This document shows, piece by piece, positions 25,821 through 35,973 of a DNA stretch of 64,000 nt. Under the pieces are notes generated by a model. It was given only the letters and a program-made list of their open reading frames with translations. It was not told where the DNA came from and ran no database searches. The translations under genes were made by a program, and so were the position numbers. Every line of letters starts with the position of its first letter. Within the stretch, counting starts at the first letter, position 1. This DNA comes from Paenibacillus glycanilyticus NBRC 16618 (GTDB taxonomy: Bacteria; Bacillota; Bacilli; Paenibacillales; Paenibacillaceae), in contig NZ_BILY01000003.1 of the NCBI RefSeq assembly GCF_004000805.1, positions 1 to 64,000 of the forward strand, written 5' to 3'.

Positions 25821-26438
25821 ATGGAACCAAAATGGTTAGAGTGGGCTAAACAAATGCAAGCTATAGCGCAAACCGGATTAACATACGCAAAAGACGTTTA
25901 TGATATTGAGCGTTATGAAGCATTGCGTCAGATGAGCATTGAAATATTGGCTGAATACACATCCATCAGCTATGAGCAGATCGCCCTTGCTTTCGCAAGC
26001 GACAAGGGGTATACCACGCCAAAAACCGATATCCGTGCGGTCGTGTTCCGGGATAACAAGATTCTATTAGTCCAGGAAAAAATAGACGGCGGTTGGTCTA
26101 TGCCCGGTGGCTGGAGCGACATTGGTTATTCCCCTAAGGAAATCGCCGTAAAAGAAACGCAAGAAGAAGCCGGTTTCGATACCGCTGCCATTCGACTGCT
26201 CGCCGTACTCGACAAGAAATTTCATAACCATCCGCCAAGTCCCTATCATGTCTATAAAATGTTTATTTTGTGCGAGATCATTGGGGGCGAAGCTGCGGCA
26301 GGCGTGGAAACCAGCGATGTCGGTTTCTTCGGCATTGACGAGCTGCCTGAGCTCTCTATCGAACGGAATACGCTTGAACAGGTCCAACTAATGTTCGAGT
26401 ATCTCCACAACCCGAATAAAGAAGTTATCGTCGATTAA
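25821..26438 (+). CDS. Nudix hydrolase with N-terminal helical domain
   Basis: A 205-residue protein. Residues 1-65 form the helical N-terminal domain found in ADP-ribose/nucleoside-diphosphate Nudix enzymes. The Nudix box lies at about 97-119 (GGWSDIGYSPKEIAVKETQEEAGF). The Glu normally at position 103 is Tyr and the Arg at 111 is Lys, but the metal-binding EE pair 115-116 is intact. The ribosome site is weak (GGGG plus a longer gap). Convergent with the transaldolase gene and sharing its terminator. Confidence 0.85.
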   Translation: MEPKWLEWAKQMQAIAQTGLTYAKDVYDIERYEALRQMSIEILAEYTSISYEQIALAFASDKGYTTPKTDIRAVVFRDNKILLVQEKIDGGWSMPGGWSDIGYSPKEIAVKETQEEAGFDTAAIRLLAVLDKKFHNHPPSPYHVYKMFILCEIIGGEAAAGVETSDVGFFGIDELPELSIERNTLEQVQLMFEYLHNPNKEVIVD

Positions 26439-26462
26439 CCGTTACTCTACCCATGAAATGAA

Positions 26463-26493
26463 AAACACGCCGATCCCTGGGATCGGCGTGTTT
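26463..26493. terminator. Bidirectional terminator
   Basis: AAACACGCCGATCC and GGATCGGCGTGTTT form a perfect stem between the convergent Nudix and transaldolase genes. Confidence 0.85.
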
Positions 26494-26504
26494 CCTATTA
26501 TGGA

Positions 26505-27173
26505 TTACTGTTGAGTCGTTTTTTTCCAGTCTGCCGCAAATTTGTCCATGCCTTGATCCGTCAACGGATGCTTCGAGATTTGCTCGATTACCGAGAACGG
26601 AACCGTTGCAATATGTGCGCCAGCCATTGCTACGCGGGTAACATGGTCAGGGTGACGGACAGATGCCGCGATAATTTGCGCATCCAGGTTATGAACGCGG
26701 AACAGTTCAGCCACTTTTGCAACCAGTTGAACGCCATCTTCGGAGATATCGTCCAGGCGGCCAAGGAAAGGCGATACGTAAGTCGCGCCTGCGCGTGCGG
26801 CAAGAAGCGCTTGGTTAACCGTGAAGATCAAGGTTACGTTTGTTTTAACCCCTTTTTTCGTCAGGTAACGGCAAGCTTCAAGACCAGCCAAAGTCATAGG
26901 CAGCTTGATTGTAATATTTTTATCGTAGTTGTTAATTTTGATGAGTTCGTCAGCTTGCGCAATCATCTCTTCCGCTGTCAGGGCATCCGGCGTTACTTCG
27001 GCAGATACCGATTCAACCTCAGGCACTTCGCGCAAAATTTCAGCAATACGGTCTTCGAACTTAACACCTTCTTTGGCAACTAGCGACGGGTTTGTCGTTA
27101 CGCCGGACAATACGCCAATTTTGTAGGCTTTCTTAATATCTTCCAAGTTTGCTGTATCGATGAATAATTTCAT
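26505..27173 (-). CDS. tal: Transaldolase / fructose-6-phosphate aldolase (short MipB/TalC form)
   Basis: A 222-residue enzyme of the short transaldolase family. [16 protein letters not shown] is the conserved N terminus. The Schiff-base Lys lies in [12 protein letters not shown], and [13 protein letters not shown] and [13 protein letters not shown] are further family markers. It transfers a dihydroxyacetone unit in the non-oxidative pentose phosphate pathway. The ATG behind GGAGG is used; the longer frame begins inside the spacer. It is the third gene of zwf-tkt-tal. Confidence 0.92.
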   Translation of the reverse strand: MKLFIDTANLEDIKKAYKIGVLSGVTTNPSLVAKEGVKFEDRIAEILREVPEVESVSAEVTPDALTAEEMIAQADELIKINNYDKNITIKLPMTLAGLEACRYLTKKGVKTNVTLIFTVNQALLAARAGATYVSPFLGRLDDISEDGVQLVAKVAELFRVHNLDAQIIAASVRHPDHVTRVAMAGAHIATVPFSVIEQISKHPLTDQGMDKFAADWKKTTQQ

Positions 27174-27198
27174 TATTAACAACCTCCGAATAATATTA

Positions 27199-29190
27199 TT
27201 AGTTAAATTCCTTAGCTAATTTTACTACGTTTTTCGTGCTGAATCCAAAGTATTCCATAACAGCAGTTCCAGCGCCGGAAGCGCCAAACGTATCGATGGA
27301 CATTATTTTGCCCTCTTTGCCGGCATAACGGTCCCACCCAAGCGAGATGCCTGCTTCAATCGTAATCCGTTTCGTTACCGCATCGGGAAGTACGCTTTGC
27401 TTATACGCCTCGGACTGGCGGTCGAACAGCTCACGGCTAGGCATAGCCACAACGCGAACCGAAATATTCTCTTGCTCGAGCTCTTTCTTCGCGTCAACGG
27501 CAAGGGATACCTCGGAGCCTGTACCAATCAGGATGACATCAGGCTGACTGTTTGTCTCCGTCAGGACGTAGGCGCCTTTTGCCACGTCTTCCACATTAGC
27601 TTTTGTTTCTTCGTAGATCGGCAGGTTCTGTCTGCTCAGGATCAGGGCTACCGGACCATCCTGCTGCTGCAACGCGTAAGCCCATGCGCTAGCCGTCTCG
27701 TTCGCATCGGAAGGACGGATAACCGTCAGACCAGGGATTGTGCGGAGTGCCGCTAGCTGCTCGACAGGCTCATGAGTTGGACCATCTTCCCCAACCGCGA
27801 TGGAGTCATGCGTGAACACGTAAGTGACAGGCAGCTTCTGCAGCGCGGCAAGGCGAATGGACGGACGCAGATAATCGCTGAAGACAAAGAACGTACTAAC
27901 GAAAGGCTTTACTCCGCCATGAAGCGCCATACCGTTGCCTGCCGCACCCATTGCATGCTCGCGTACGCCGAAGTAAACGTTGCGTCCAGCGTAGGAGTCA
28001 ACCGCAAACTTGCCTTCACCACGGATATCCGTCATCGTCGAATGGGACAGGTCGGCGCTGCCGCCAAAGATCGAAGGGACGATTTTCACAAAATGATTAA
28101 TCGCTTCGCCGCTCGCCACGCGAGTCGAGATGGATTTCGAGGTGTCGAAAGTCAGAATGTCAGCCGCATCGAGTTTAAAGGTGCCATTCAGTACTTGACC
28201 AAACTCGCTGCCTTGCTCCGGATATTGAGCCGTGTACGAAGCAACCAGCTCGTTCCAAGCCGCTTCTTTCGCAGCACCTTGCCCTTTCAATTCGGCAAAA
28301 TGAGCTTTTACTTCCTCCGGTACCGTAAACTCCTCTTCATACTTCCAGCCGTAAACCGCTTTTGTAGCCACCGCTTCTTCTTTGCCAAGCGGATTGCCGT
28401 GTACTTTATTAGTACCCGCAGCTTTACTGCCGTAACCAATGATCGTACGAACCTCGATGATTGTTGGTTGGGAATCGTTTTGCTTCGCTTTTTCAAGCGC
28501 TTCGGAAATAGCAGCAAGATCATTGCCATCCTCTATGCGCAAGTATTCCCAACCAGCAGATTCCGCTCTCTTGCGAACATTTTCCCCAAATGACAGATTA
28601 AGCTCGCCGTCGAGGGAAATATCATTCGAATCGTACAGTACGACTAGTTTGCCCAGCTTCATGTGTCCTGCCATCGACATCGCCTCGTAGGAAATACCTT
28701 CCATCAAGCAGCCGTCTCCAACAAGAGCATACGTATAATGATCAACAACCGGGAAGCCTTCCTGATTGTATTTCGCAGCCAGATGCGCTTCGGCCATCGC
28801 CATGCCAACCGCGTTCGCGATCCCTTGACCAAGAGGCCCCGTTGTCGCGTCAACGCCGTCCGTATGACCAAATTCAGGATGTCCAGGCGTCTTGCTGTTC
28901 AGCTTGCGGAATTGCTTCAAATCCTCGATGGAGACTTGGTATCCCGTCAAATGCAAAAGACTGTACAGCAAGGCGGAGCCATGACCAGCCGATAAAACAA
29001 AGCGGTCGCGGTTGAACCATTTGGCATTCGCAGGGTTATGGGACAAATGCTTGCCCCACAGCGCGTATGCCATCGGAGCCGCCCCCATCGGCAGCCCCGG
29101 ATGACCGGAATTCGCGGCGTTGATTGCATCGATCGACAAAGTACGGATCGTATCGATGGATAATTGATCAATGTCCAGTTTGGTAAGCAT
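27199..29190 (-). CDS. tkt: Transketolase
   Basis: A 663-residue thiamine-diphosphate enzyme. The N-terminal [22 protein letters not shown] and the ThDP/Mg motif [13 protein letters not shown]...[10 protein letters not shown] are clear, as is the second-domain [16 protein letters not shown]. It exchanges two-carbon units between pentose, heptose and hexose phosphates. The ATG nine bases after AAGG is chosen. Its start overlaps the end of zwf by about 23 bases, a coupled arrangement. Confidence 0.95.
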   Translation of the reverse strand: MLTKLDIDQLSIDTIRTLSIDAINAANSGHPGLPMGAAPMAYALWGKHLSHNPANAKWFNRDRFVLSAGHGSALLYSLLHLTGYQVSIEDLKQFRKLNSKTPGHPEFGHTDGVDATTGPLGQGIANAVGMAMAEAHLAAKYNQEGFPVVDHYTYALVGDGCLMEGISYEAMSMAGHMKLGKLVVLYDSNDISLDGELNLSFGENVRKRAESAGWEYLRIEDGNDLAAISEALEKAKQNDSQPTIIEVRTIIGYGSKAAGTNKVHGNPLGKEEAVATKAVYGWKYEEEFTVPEEVKAHFAELKGQGAAKEAAWNELVASYTAQYPEQGSEFGQVLNGTFKLDAADILTFDTSKSISTRVASGEAINHFVKIVPSIFGGSADLSHSTMTDIRGEGKFAVDSYAGRNVYFGVREHAMGAAGNGMALHGGVKPFVSTFFVFSDYLRPSIRLAALQKLPVTYVFTHDSIAVGEDGPTHEPVEQLAALRTIPGLTVIRPSDANETASAWAYALQQQDGPVALILSRQNLPIYEETKANVEDVAKGAYVLTETNSQPDVILIGTGSEVSLAVDAKKELEQENISVRVVAMPSRELFDRQSEAYKQSVLPDAVTKRITIEAGISLGWDRYAGKEGKIMSIDTFGASGAGTAVMEYFGFSTKNVVKLAKEFN

Positions 29191-30679
29191 ACTCTTCATC
29201 CTTCCGTTTCGTTTCTGTATTTTCCTTCGAATCAAACCACCAATGGAAGCCGTCTTCGGCTAGCAAAGCGTCAGCTTCCGCCGGTCCATTGGAGCCCGCT
29301 TCATAAGATGCGAGCGGAACCAGATTCTCCTGGAATGCATCCAGAATCGGCTGCACCCAAGCCCAGGCAAGCTCCACCTCATCCCAATGCGCGAAGAAGG
29401 TCGGATTTCCGACAAGCGCATCGAAGATCAGGTTCTCGTAAGCCTCGGGAATATCCTTGCTGCTCTCATGCAGCTGGATCTGAACCGGCTTCAGTTCGCC
29501 GTTCTCCTTCGTATTGAGCTGAAGCATAATGCCTTCGTTAGGGTTGATCTCAATCAGAAGAAGATTAGGCGCTCCGCCAAGCGCAACCGTTGATGCTTGA
29601 TGCAACGCTTCCTTGAACTCCACCACAATGCGGGTTGATTTCTCGCTTAGCCTTTTACCGGTCCGGATATAGAACGGTACTCCGCGCCAGAAATAATCAT
29701 CCACTTGCAGCTTCGCCGCAATGTAAGTGTCGTTCATGGAGCCGGCGCCAATGCCGGGCTCGGAGCGGTAGCCTTTTACCGGATTGCCTCCGATCGAACC
29801 GGAAGTATATTGTCCGCGAATGACATTCGCGCTTACCTCCGATTTCGACAAAGGAATCAGGGCTTCCATAACCTGTTTCTTGTGCTTCCTTACATCCCCC
29901 GGCGAGCTGTTATGCGGCAGATGAATCGCGAGCATCATCAGCATTTGAAGCATATGGTTCTGGAACATGTCTCTAACAGCGCCTACATGATCGTAATACC
30001 CCGCGCGTTCTTCGACACCAACCGTTTCGCTTGCCGTGATTTGTACATTTGCTATATATCGGTTGCTCCACAGAGCTTGGATGATCGGGTTAGCGGATTC
30101 CAGAACTTCAAGGTTCTGAACCATTGGTTTGCCCAGATAGTGATCAATCCGGAAAATTTCTTCTTCGGCAAAAGATTTGCCGAGCTGCTCGTTCAGATCG
30201 CGGGCCGACTGCAGATCATGGCCGAACGGCTTTTCGATGACCAGGCGTTTCCAGCCTGCAGCCGAGCCAAGACCGCTCTCCGCAATATTCGAAGCGATGG
30301 TCGTGAAGTACTCCGGACCTACCGATAAATAGAACATCCGGTTGGGCGGAAGCTGAAGCGCACGTTCACGCTCCTCGATAATGCCAAGCAATTTCTTATA
30401 ATCATCCGTACGGCCGATATCGAGCACCGTATAGCGGAATTTGCGAATGAAGGATTGCATTAAAGCCTGATCTTGAATCTCGCGTCTTGAGAACTGGCGG
30501 AGAGACTGTTCGATATTCGATTGGAAGAACTCGTCGGTCCAATCCCGTCTCCCTAAACCAATAAGGGAAAAGGCCTCCGGAAGCTTTCCGTCAACGAATA
30601 AATTGTATAGGGCAGGATATATTTTTCTTTTGGCTAAATCGCCGGTAGCACCAAATAAAACAAACGTTACTGGTTCCAT
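29168..30679 (-). CDS. zwf: Glucose-6-phosphate 1-dehydrogenase
   Basis: A 503-residue enzyme. The NADP-binding motif [19 protein letters not shown] is at the N terminus, the substrate-binding signature is RIDHYLGK, and [11 protein letters not shown] and the [16 protein letters not shown] region are present. It makes 6-phosphogluconolactone and NADPH, feeding the pathway completed by tkt and tal downstream and rpiA near 48.5 kb. First gene of the operon, divergent from a LysR regulator 124 bases away. Confidence 0.95.
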   Translation of the reverse strand: MEPVTFVLFGATGDLAKRKIYPALYNLFVDGKLPEAFSLIGLGRRDWTDEFFQSNIEQSLRQFSRREIQDQALMQSFIRKFRYTVLDIGRTDDYKKLLGIIEERERALQLPPNRMFYLSVGPEYFTTIASNIAESGLGSAAGWKRLVIEKPFGHDLQSARDLNEQLGKSFAEEEIFRIDHYLGKPMVQNLEVLESANPIIQALWSNRYIANVQITASETVGVEERAGYYDHVGAVRDMFQNHMLQMLMMLAIHLPHNSSPGDVRKHKKQVMEALIPLSKSEVSANVIRGQYTSGSIGGNPVKGYRSEPGIGAGSMNDTYIAAKLQVDDYFWRGVPFYIRTGKRLSEKSTRIVVEFKEALHQASTVALGGAPNLLLIEINPNEGIMLQLNTKENGELKPVQIQLHESSKDIPEAYENLIFDALVGNPTFFAHWDEVELAWAWVQPILDAFQENLVPLASYEAGSNGPAEADALLAEDGFHWWFDSKENTETKRKDEEYAYQTGH

Positions 30680-30740
30680 GGTTGCTCTCCCTCCAACAGA
30701 ACTTTTGAAAAGCTTCTGTTTTATTTTTCTGTAATTCCAC

Positions 30741-30746
30741 TATAAT
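30741..30746 (+). promoter_or_regulatory. Candidate -10 box for the LysR-type gene
   Basis: A consensus TATAAT lies 58 bases before the start. The -35 region is weak, consistent with a regulated LysR promoter, but this is only a motif match. Confidence 0.3.
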
Positions 30747-30803
30747 ACGATTAGGAGCCATACAAGTAATTAATATATTTTACAGGAGCTATCGACCACG
30801 TCT

Positions 30804-31682
30804 ATGACTAATAACTATGAACTATACAAAGTGTTTTATTGGGCTGCCAAAACGGGCAGTTTGACCCAGGCTGCAAAAGTACTCTACCTTACTCAGCCAA
30901 GCGTTAGCCATGCGATCAAGCAACTCGAGGAAAGCTTTGGTCTGACGCTGTTTTTCCGCAATTCTAAGGGAGTTGCCCTAACCCAGGAAGGCACGATTTT
31001 GTACTCCTATATCGAGCAGTCCCAGATCTTGATCAACATGGCCGAAGAGAAAATGATTGCGCTTAAAAATTTGGACAACGGCGAGCTGCGAATTGGCGGC
31101 AGCGATTCCTTGTTTAAACATTATCTGCTCCCTTACCTGGAGGATTTCATCAAGAAATATCCCGGCATCAAGCTGCATTTGAACCACGGCACGACGCCGG
31201 AAGTGATTACTTTTCTGAAAGAGGGCAAAATAGATCTTGGAGTTGTCCGCATGCCCATCGTGGATCCCCAGCTTGAAGTCAAGGAAAGCTTTCAGCTTCA
31301 GGACTGCTTTGTGGCCGGGGCGGTTTATAACGATCTGAAAAACAGGGTCTTATCCCTAAACACCCTGCTTCAGTATCCCATCATTCTATTCTCCCGCAAC
31401 AGCCGGGCTCGTATGACGATCACGGAGATTTTCCAGAGCTACGGTTACACGATCAAGCCGGAAATTGAGGTCGGCAGCGTCGATCTGCTGATCGAGTTCG
31501 CGCGCAGAGGTCTCGGGATCTCTTATGTTACCCGCGAGTTTGTCGCGAAGGAGCTTGCGGAAGGCTCCTTGTTCGAGATCCAGCTCGACATTCCGCTTCC
31601 TCCATCCCACATCGGAATGATGAACATGCGGAATATGCCGCTGTCCAGCGCAGCCAAGCGGTTTATCGAACAGATAAAATAA
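30804..31682 (+). CDS. LysR-family transcriptional regulator
   Basis: A 292-residue regulator. The N-terminal winged helix reads YELYKVFYWAAKTGSLTQAAKVLYLTQPSVSHAIKQLEESFG. The effector domain follows from LRIGGSDSLFKHYLLPYL. Divergent from zwf-tkt-tal; LysR proteins often control the adjacent divergent unit, so a role in the pentose phosphate operon is plausible but unproven. Its own terminator follows directly. Confidence 0.9.
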   Translation: MTNNYELYKVFYWAAKTGSLTQAAKVLYLTQPSVSHAIKQLEESFGLTLFFRNSKGVALTQEGTILYSYIEQSQILINMAEEKMIALKNLDNGELRIGGSDSLFKHYLLPYLEDFIKKYPGIKLHLNHGTTPEVITFLKEGKIDLGVVRMPIVDPQLEVKESFQLQDCFVAGAVYNDLKNRVLSLNTLLQYPIILFSRNSRARMTITEIFQSYGYTIKPEIEVGSVDLLIEFARRGLGISYVTREFVAKELAEGSLFEIQLDIPLPPSHIGMMNMRNMPLSSAAKRFIEQIK

Positions 31683-31686
31683 TAAG

Positions 31687-31718
31687 AAAGAGCCAAGAAC
31701 GATGGTTCTTGGCTCTTT
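31687..31718. terminator. Bidirectional terminator
   Basis: AAAGAGCCAAGAAC and GTTCTTGGCTCTTT form a perfect 14-bp stem with a GATG loop between the LysR gene and the converging GNAT gene. Confidence 0.9.
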
Positions 31719-31732
31719 GTATCCGCCTTGTA

Positions 31733-32194
31733 TTAACTCAGCTTTTTCCCCATACATACGCTTTCTTCGCTGCCGACATAAGGCCCATAGTTGGCAACCT
31801 GGACATAGCCTAATTTCTTGTACAACGAAATCGCTTCCGGCTGTCCCGTCCCCGTCTCGAGGAGCGCATCCCGCTTCCCTTCCTCGGATGCCCATAGCTC
31901 CAGCTCTTTCACGATTCGCTGAGCGATTCCTCTGCCCCTTGCTTCCTCCTTGACAAACATGCGCTTGATCTCAACGGTATGCTCGTCTCCGGCCTCCCTG
32001 TAACAGCCGCAGCCAACCGGTACGTCATTCAGGTAAGCCACGACGGCATTTGCATCCAGCTTGACTTGATTATGCTCATCAAAAAACTGCTGCGTGTCCG
32101 GGTATCGACTCCAAAGATCCTTATCGAGCAACTTAATCAACTCGCGGAAATCAGCATGGTCAGCAGCGACTCTTATGAATTGAATCATTGTCAT
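31733..32194 (-). CDS. GNAT-family N-acetyltransferase
   Basis: A 153-residue GNAT protein. The acetyl-CoA loop is VKEEARGRGIAQRIVKELELWA, preceded by VEIKRMF. It ends LYKKLGYVQVANYGPYVG. The start is the ATG directly behind GGAGAGG; the longer upstream frame covers the neighbouring terminator. Substrate unknown. Confidence 0.85.
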   Translation of the reverse strand: MTMIQFIRVAADHADFRELIKLLDKDLWSRYPDTQQFFDEHNQVKLDANAVVAYLNDVPVGCGCYREAGDEHTVEIKRMFVKEEARGRGIAQRIVKELELWASEEGKRDALLETGTGQPEAISLYKKLGYVQVANYGPYVGSEESVCMGKKLS

Positions 32195-32237
32195 TTTCCT
32201 CTCCTGGCTAAAACTTATAAATTCTATTGTAATATAC

Positions 32238-32269
32238 AAAAACCAAGAAAAGCACCAGGCTCTTCTTGG
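32238..32269 (-). terminator. Intrinsic terminator after the DinG-type helicase gene
   Basis: CCAAGAAGAG and CTTTTCTTGG pair around a seven-base loop on the minus strand, followed by TTTTTG. Confidence 0.75.
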
Positions 32270-32285
32270 CTTCAACCATTTCATT

Positions 32286-34241
32286 TTAAGCTAAATGCTC
32301 AACCTTAACACCGTCAGGCAATACATGCATCACCTGTTTGCGGACAGACTCGTCGTTCAGCTCCCGGCCGAAAATAACAATCGTCCCCCGGTCATCGCGG
32401 GCGCGGATTAGGCGGCCAATGCCCTGCCTTAGCCGCAGGAGCATGTACGGCATGTCTACATCAGCAAACGGATTCGCGGAATCGCTGCGCCTCGCTTCAA
32501 AGACTGGATCATTAGGAGGGAACGGCAGCGACCACAGGATCACCTGCGACAAGGATGGGCCCGGTATGTCCAGTCCTTCCCACAAAGTGACCGCGCAGAG
32601 CACGCTTGTCTCGTCATTCTGGAATTCGGCAATGAGATGGCTGATTTCAGCCGAACCCTCGAATAAGAACCGGTAGCTGTCCGTAAGGCCAATGTTATCC
32701 GCTTCCTTCCGGAAAAGTTCCAGCTCCTCCGTGGAAGGGAACAGGAATAACGTACGTCCGCCTTTTTGCTCCAAGAGCTTCACGGCAGCTTTCATCTTAT
32801 CCGTCCAGCTCAGCTCGGTCTCCGATCCGCCAGGCATATGCACCTGCATCTGTTCCTCATATTCGTATGGGGAAGGTACCGAGAAGGATAACGCCTGCTC
32901 AATCCCCAAGCTTTCTTTGATATAATCAAATGCTCCTCCGACGGACAAGGTTGCCGAAGAGAAGACGATAGGCATTTTCTTCGAGAACACCTGCTCCTTA
33001 AGCACTTCCTTGACCCATCTTGGCATGATTACTAGAGTAAGACCGTCCTTATCCTCCGAAGCCCAACTGATCGGCTTCTCTTCGCGCTTGAACAGAGACA
33101 AGGCAAATTGAATCATTTCGATATGCTCTTCCACAATTTTGAGCTGGTAATCATCGATCGTAAACAAGCCGCTTTCGAACACAAGCTCTTCCTCAATGGA
33201 AGCTAGCATGTCCTGCAGACGGTTCACCTCGCGGACCAGCTCCGGGCTCCAGAGCACTTCCTTCCGGCTGGAAGCCGGTACAGCCTTGCTGTTGCGAGCG
33301 ATAAGCGCGAATAAATGATCGCTTTGAACAATCGCATCCTCTACCGCGAGCGCGAGCGTTTCCCGAATCTCATCCTGAAGAAGACGCGTAATAATGCTCT
33401 CGAATACCGCATGGTTCAGCTTGTACGTTAACGCCTTCTGAGCCGCGGTCTCGAGAAGATGTCCTTCGTCAAAGACGACCGAGCTATGCTCGGGCAGGAG
33501 CGGAAGCTGACCTTCGCGCTTGCGTGCCTCGTAAGTCCATACATGTTCCATGTAGAAGTCATGCGAGCATATGATCAGATCGGCAGCTTTCCGGTAGTGA
33601 TCGCGGGATAAGGTCTGACCGCAGCGATGTCTCCGGTCGCAAACCAGACAATCCTGGAACACATCCCAGCCCAGCTTGGACCATTGTCCGTCGTTTAATG
33701 ACGGGTAGTCTTTGCGGTTACCGTAGGGATGAAAGCTTTGCATCGTCTCCGGCTTATGGACAAATGAAGGCAACTCTCGGAAAATCTCATCGAAAACCTC
33801 CGCGTCCTCATCAAAAGCCGCTCTCGCATCGTCGAGTTTATTCAAACAAATATATTGATCGGGCGATTTCCCGAGTCTGGCATCAATCGTAAACTCCAGG
33901 TATTGGGCTAGCTTGGCGATATCCCCTTCCGGCTTTACTAACTGCTCGATCAGGGATTCGTCGGCGCATGCGATGATAGCCGGCTTTCTGGTGTAACGGG
34001 CGTAGCTAATGGCATAGAGCAGATAAGCAAGGGTTTTCCCCGTACCGACTCCCGCTTCCGCAAATATCGTCTGCTTCTCGGCATAAGCCCTTTCAAGCTG
34101 AAAGGCCATATAGATCTGCTCATCGCGAACCTCAAAGCCCGCTTCCGGCAGCTGTTCATAAAAGACATCCGCAATCCAGTCGCTTGCCTGCTGAATGAAT
34201 GGCAGCTTGGGATCAAACTCAAATGGATAATGATTGCTCAC
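32286..34241 (-). CDS. dinG: DinG/Rad3-type iron-sulphur superfamily 2 DNA helicase
   Basis: A 651-residue helicase. Walker A AGVGTGKT is at 63-70 and the DEAH-type box reads DEGH at 258-261. The four cysteines of the iron-sulphur domain are Cys132, Cys198, Cys201 and Cys207. The C-terminal half has VFSSATL and the motif VI segment LRQGIGRLIRARDDRG. Rad3-like helicases resolve R-loops, D-loops or damaged DNA. Unlike B. subtilis DinG there is no N-terminal exonuclease domain. Separated from the small upstream gene by a terminator. Confidence 0.88.
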   Translation of the reverse strand: MSNHYPFEFDPKLPFIQQASDWIADVFYEQLPEAGFEVRDEQIYMAFQLERAYAEKQTIFAEAGVGTGKTLAYLLYAISYARYTRKPAIIACADESLIEQLVKPEGDIAKLAQYLEFTIDARLGKSPDQYICLNKLDDARAAFDEDAEVFDEIFRELPSFVHKPETMQSFHPYGNRKDYPSLNDGQWSKLGWDVFQDCLVCDRRHRCGQTLSRDHYRKAADLIICSHDFYMEHVWTYEARKREGQLPLLPEHSSVVFDEGHLLETAAQKALTYKLNHAVFESIITRLLQDEIRETLALAVEDAIVQSDHLFALIARNSKAVPASSRKEVLWSPELVREVNRLQDMLASIEEELVFESGLFTIDDYQLKIVEEHIEMIQFALSLFKREEKPISWASEDKDGLTLVIMPRWVKEVLKEQVFSKKMPIVFSSATLSVGGAFDYIKESLGIEQALSFSVPSPYEYEEQMQVHMPGGSETELSWTDKMKAAVKLLEQKGGRTLFLFPSTEELELFRKEADNIGLTDSYRFLFEGSAEISHLIAEFQNDETSVLCAVTLWEGLDIPGPSLSQVILWSLPFPPNDPVFEARRSDSANPFADVDMPYMLLRLRQGIGRLIRARDDRGTIVIFGRELNDESVRKQVMHVLPDGVKVEHLA

Positions 34242-34265
34242 TTATATTCCTTCCTCCACAAAGCA

Positions 34266-34297
34266 CAAACGGCTGCGTTCCCTAACGCAGCCGTTTG
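34266..34297 (-). terminator. Intrinsic terminator of the small zinc-ribbon gene
   Basis: CAAACGGCTGCGTT and AACGCAGCCGTTTG form a perfect stem. The T-rich tail on the minus strand is moderate. Confidence 0.75.
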
Positions 34298-34320
34298 GCT
34301 ATTCCCCCGTAAATTAAGTA

Positions 34321-34557
34321 CTAAAAGTCAATTTCCGACTTTGGCTTGCGCGGCTTCGGCTTTGCTTTCTTCTGAAGAGCCGGCAAGTGCTTCATGCTTC
34401 GTCCCATCGGTCCCTTGCACATTGGACACAATTGTTCTTCGGCAGCCATTTCATCCCGAATCCATGCTTTGCAATCTGGATTTTTGCATTTCAAAATTTT
34501 GGTCGGTATTAGTTTTGGTTTCGTGATGTCTTCGCTTGTAGCCACTTTTTTTTGCAT
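34321..34557 (-). CDS. Small zinc-ribbon protein, YdjO-like (cold-inducible type)
   Basis: A 78-residue basic protein. Two cysteine pairs, CKNPDC and CPMC, form a treble-clef/zinc-ribbon, followed by a Lys/Pro-rich tail. It resembles the YdjO family of cold-inducible Bacillus proteins, but the match rests on the cysteine spacing and a WxR segment. The start is taken at the ATG after AAGGAAAGG; a GTG five codons later is an alternative. Flanked by terminators on both sides. Confidence 0.65.
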   Translation of the reverse strand: MQKKVATSEDITKPKLIPTKILKCKNPDCKAWIRDEMAAEEQLCPMCKGPMGRSMKHLPALQKKAKPKPRKPKSEIDF

Positions 34558-34645
34558 CCTTTCCTTAACGCGTAAAAACAAACTTCGATTAATATATCAC
34601 TTCCATAGCTCCTAAGTCAAAGGGGCTAGGCCGTTTTTTCAAAAG

Positions 34646-34677
34646 AAAAAATTCACCCCTGGATGGGGTGAATTTTT
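34646..34677. terminator. Intrinsic terminator after the YceI gene
   Basis: AAAAATTCACCCC and GGGGTGAATTTTT form a perfect stem, with A/T tracts at both ends so it could act in either direction. Confidence 0.85.
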
Positions 34678-34696
34678 CATCAATATTCAGGCAAAT

Positions 34697-35230
34697 TTAC
34701 GCTTGTTTTCCTACTTCAATTTCAATGGAAATCTTCACTTCGTCGCCAATCAATACGCCGCCTGTTTCCAGTGCCGCATTATAGGTCAATCCGTAATCGC
34801 TGCGCTTAATGGAGCCTTTGCCGCTGAAGCCGGCCTTCTCATTGCCCCACGGGTCTTTACCCGCTCCTTCAAAGGTAACGGAGAAGGTTTCCGAACGAGT
34901 GACGCCATGAAGGCTAACATCACCTGTCACTTCATATTCATCATCATCGGTCTTCACGATGTTGGTAGATTTAAACGTCAATTCAGGGAACTGGGCAATA
35001 TCGAAAAAGTCGCCGGTACGCAAATGATTGTCACGATCCGCGTTGCGTGTATCAATGCTGCTCAGGTCAACCGCGAAGCTGATAGCCGCCGTCGTCAGAT
35101 CTGCAGGATCGGCATCGATCTCTGCCTCGAATTTGTGGAAGGTGCCTTTAACCTTTGCGATCATCATGTGCTTAATGGTGAAATCTACGCTGCTGTGCGT
35201 GAAGTCTACTGCCCATTTCGAATTTGCCAT
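34697..35230 (-). CDS. YceI-family protein
   Basis: A 177-residue lipocalin-like beta-barrel protein. WAVDFTHSSVDFTIKHMMIAKVKGTF at the N terminus, RNADRDNHLRTGDFFDIAQFPELTFKST and LHGVTRSETF in the middle are family hallmarks. YceI proteins bind polyisoprenoid or other amphiphilic ligands. No signal peptide is present, so this one is cytoplasmic, as in many Bacillales. Monocistronic. Confidence 0.92.
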   Translation of the reverse strand: MANSKWAVDFTHSSVDFTIKHMMIAKVKGTFHKFEAEIDADPADLTTAAISFAVDLSSIDTRNADRDNHLRTGDFFDIAQFPELTFKSTNIVKTDDDEYEVTGDVSLHGVTRSETFSVTFEGAGKDPWGNEKAGFSGKGSIKRSDYGLTYNAALETGGVLIGDEVKISIEIEVGKQA

Positions 35231-35337
35231 GAATGTTCCCTCCGAGTCATCATTATTAACTTACTAATTTTTATTAAATTAATAAAATATACCTAATAAC
35301 GATGTTATCGGAAAAATAACCCATTGTCAATGCTTTC

Positions 35338-35952
35338 CTATCCTTCCAAGCGAATTGCCGACACCAAGGACCATACTCCGAATACAAGCAATACAATGCC
35401 GGATAGAACGTTAATCCATCGCATAGCCTTCGCGCTCAGAGCCGTCCTGATTATTCCTACCAGACCGGCGAGCAGAAGCCACCACAAGACGGAGCCAAGG
35501 AAGATTCCTAGCACTAGCAGGAGCGAGTCCCCTGTTGTTGCTTGCGCGGAATGCTGGATGCCGGCAAAGATAGCCGCAAACGATAAGATCGTCATCGGGT
35601 TGGTTAAAGTCAGAAGGAATGTTGTCAAATAAGCTCTCGCCAGTCCGTTATTTAATTGAAGCTCTTTCCCGCTGTTCGGCAAAGCCCGGACCGATTGATA
35701 ACCTAAGTAACATAGAAACAATCCCCCAATTAATTGGATCCACATGCGCTGGTCAACCAGTAAATTCGTTAATGCCGTAAATCCAACGGCCGCAATGAGC
35801 CCGTATACGGCATCCGCGGAAGCCGCTCCCAGCCCGGATAAAACGCCATACCAACGGCCCTGGTTGATCGTTCTTTTCATGCATAACACGCCAATCGGCC
35901 CCACCGGTGCTGCAATTGACAATCCTACAAGGACCCCGCTCCACATACTCAT
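35338..35952 (-). CDS. LysE/RhtB-family amino acid exporter
   Basis: A 204-residue protein with about six membrane spans. The N-terminal signature GLSIAAPVGPIGVLCMKRTI and the LTNPMTILSFAAIFAG segment mark the LysE translocator family. It exports amino acids or related metabolites; the substrate is not predictable. GAGG precedes the ATG. Encoded 21 bases after a GNAT gene, possibly co-transcribed with it. Confidence 0.9.
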   Translation of the reverse strand: MSMWSGVLVGLSIAAPVGPIGVLCMKRTINQGRWYGVLSGLGAASADAVYGLIAAVGFTALTNLLVDQRMWIQLIGGLFLCYLGYQSVRALPNSGKELQLNNGLARAYLTTFLLTLTNPMTILSFAAIFAGIQHSAQATTGDSLLLVLGIFLGSVLWWLLLAGLVGIIRTALSAKAMRWINVLSGIVLLVFGVWSLVSAIRLEG

Positions 35953-35973
35953 GATGACTGTTCCTCTCTTGTT

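Noticed and set aside
27772..28593. 273-codon plus-strand open frame opposite transketolase
   Set aside because: Shadow of the tkt gene: no ribosome site, composition of a reverse frame, and full overlap with a clear enzyme.
29705..30328. 207-codon plus-strand open frame opposite zwf
   Set aside because: Reverse shadow of G6PD coding sequence without independent support.
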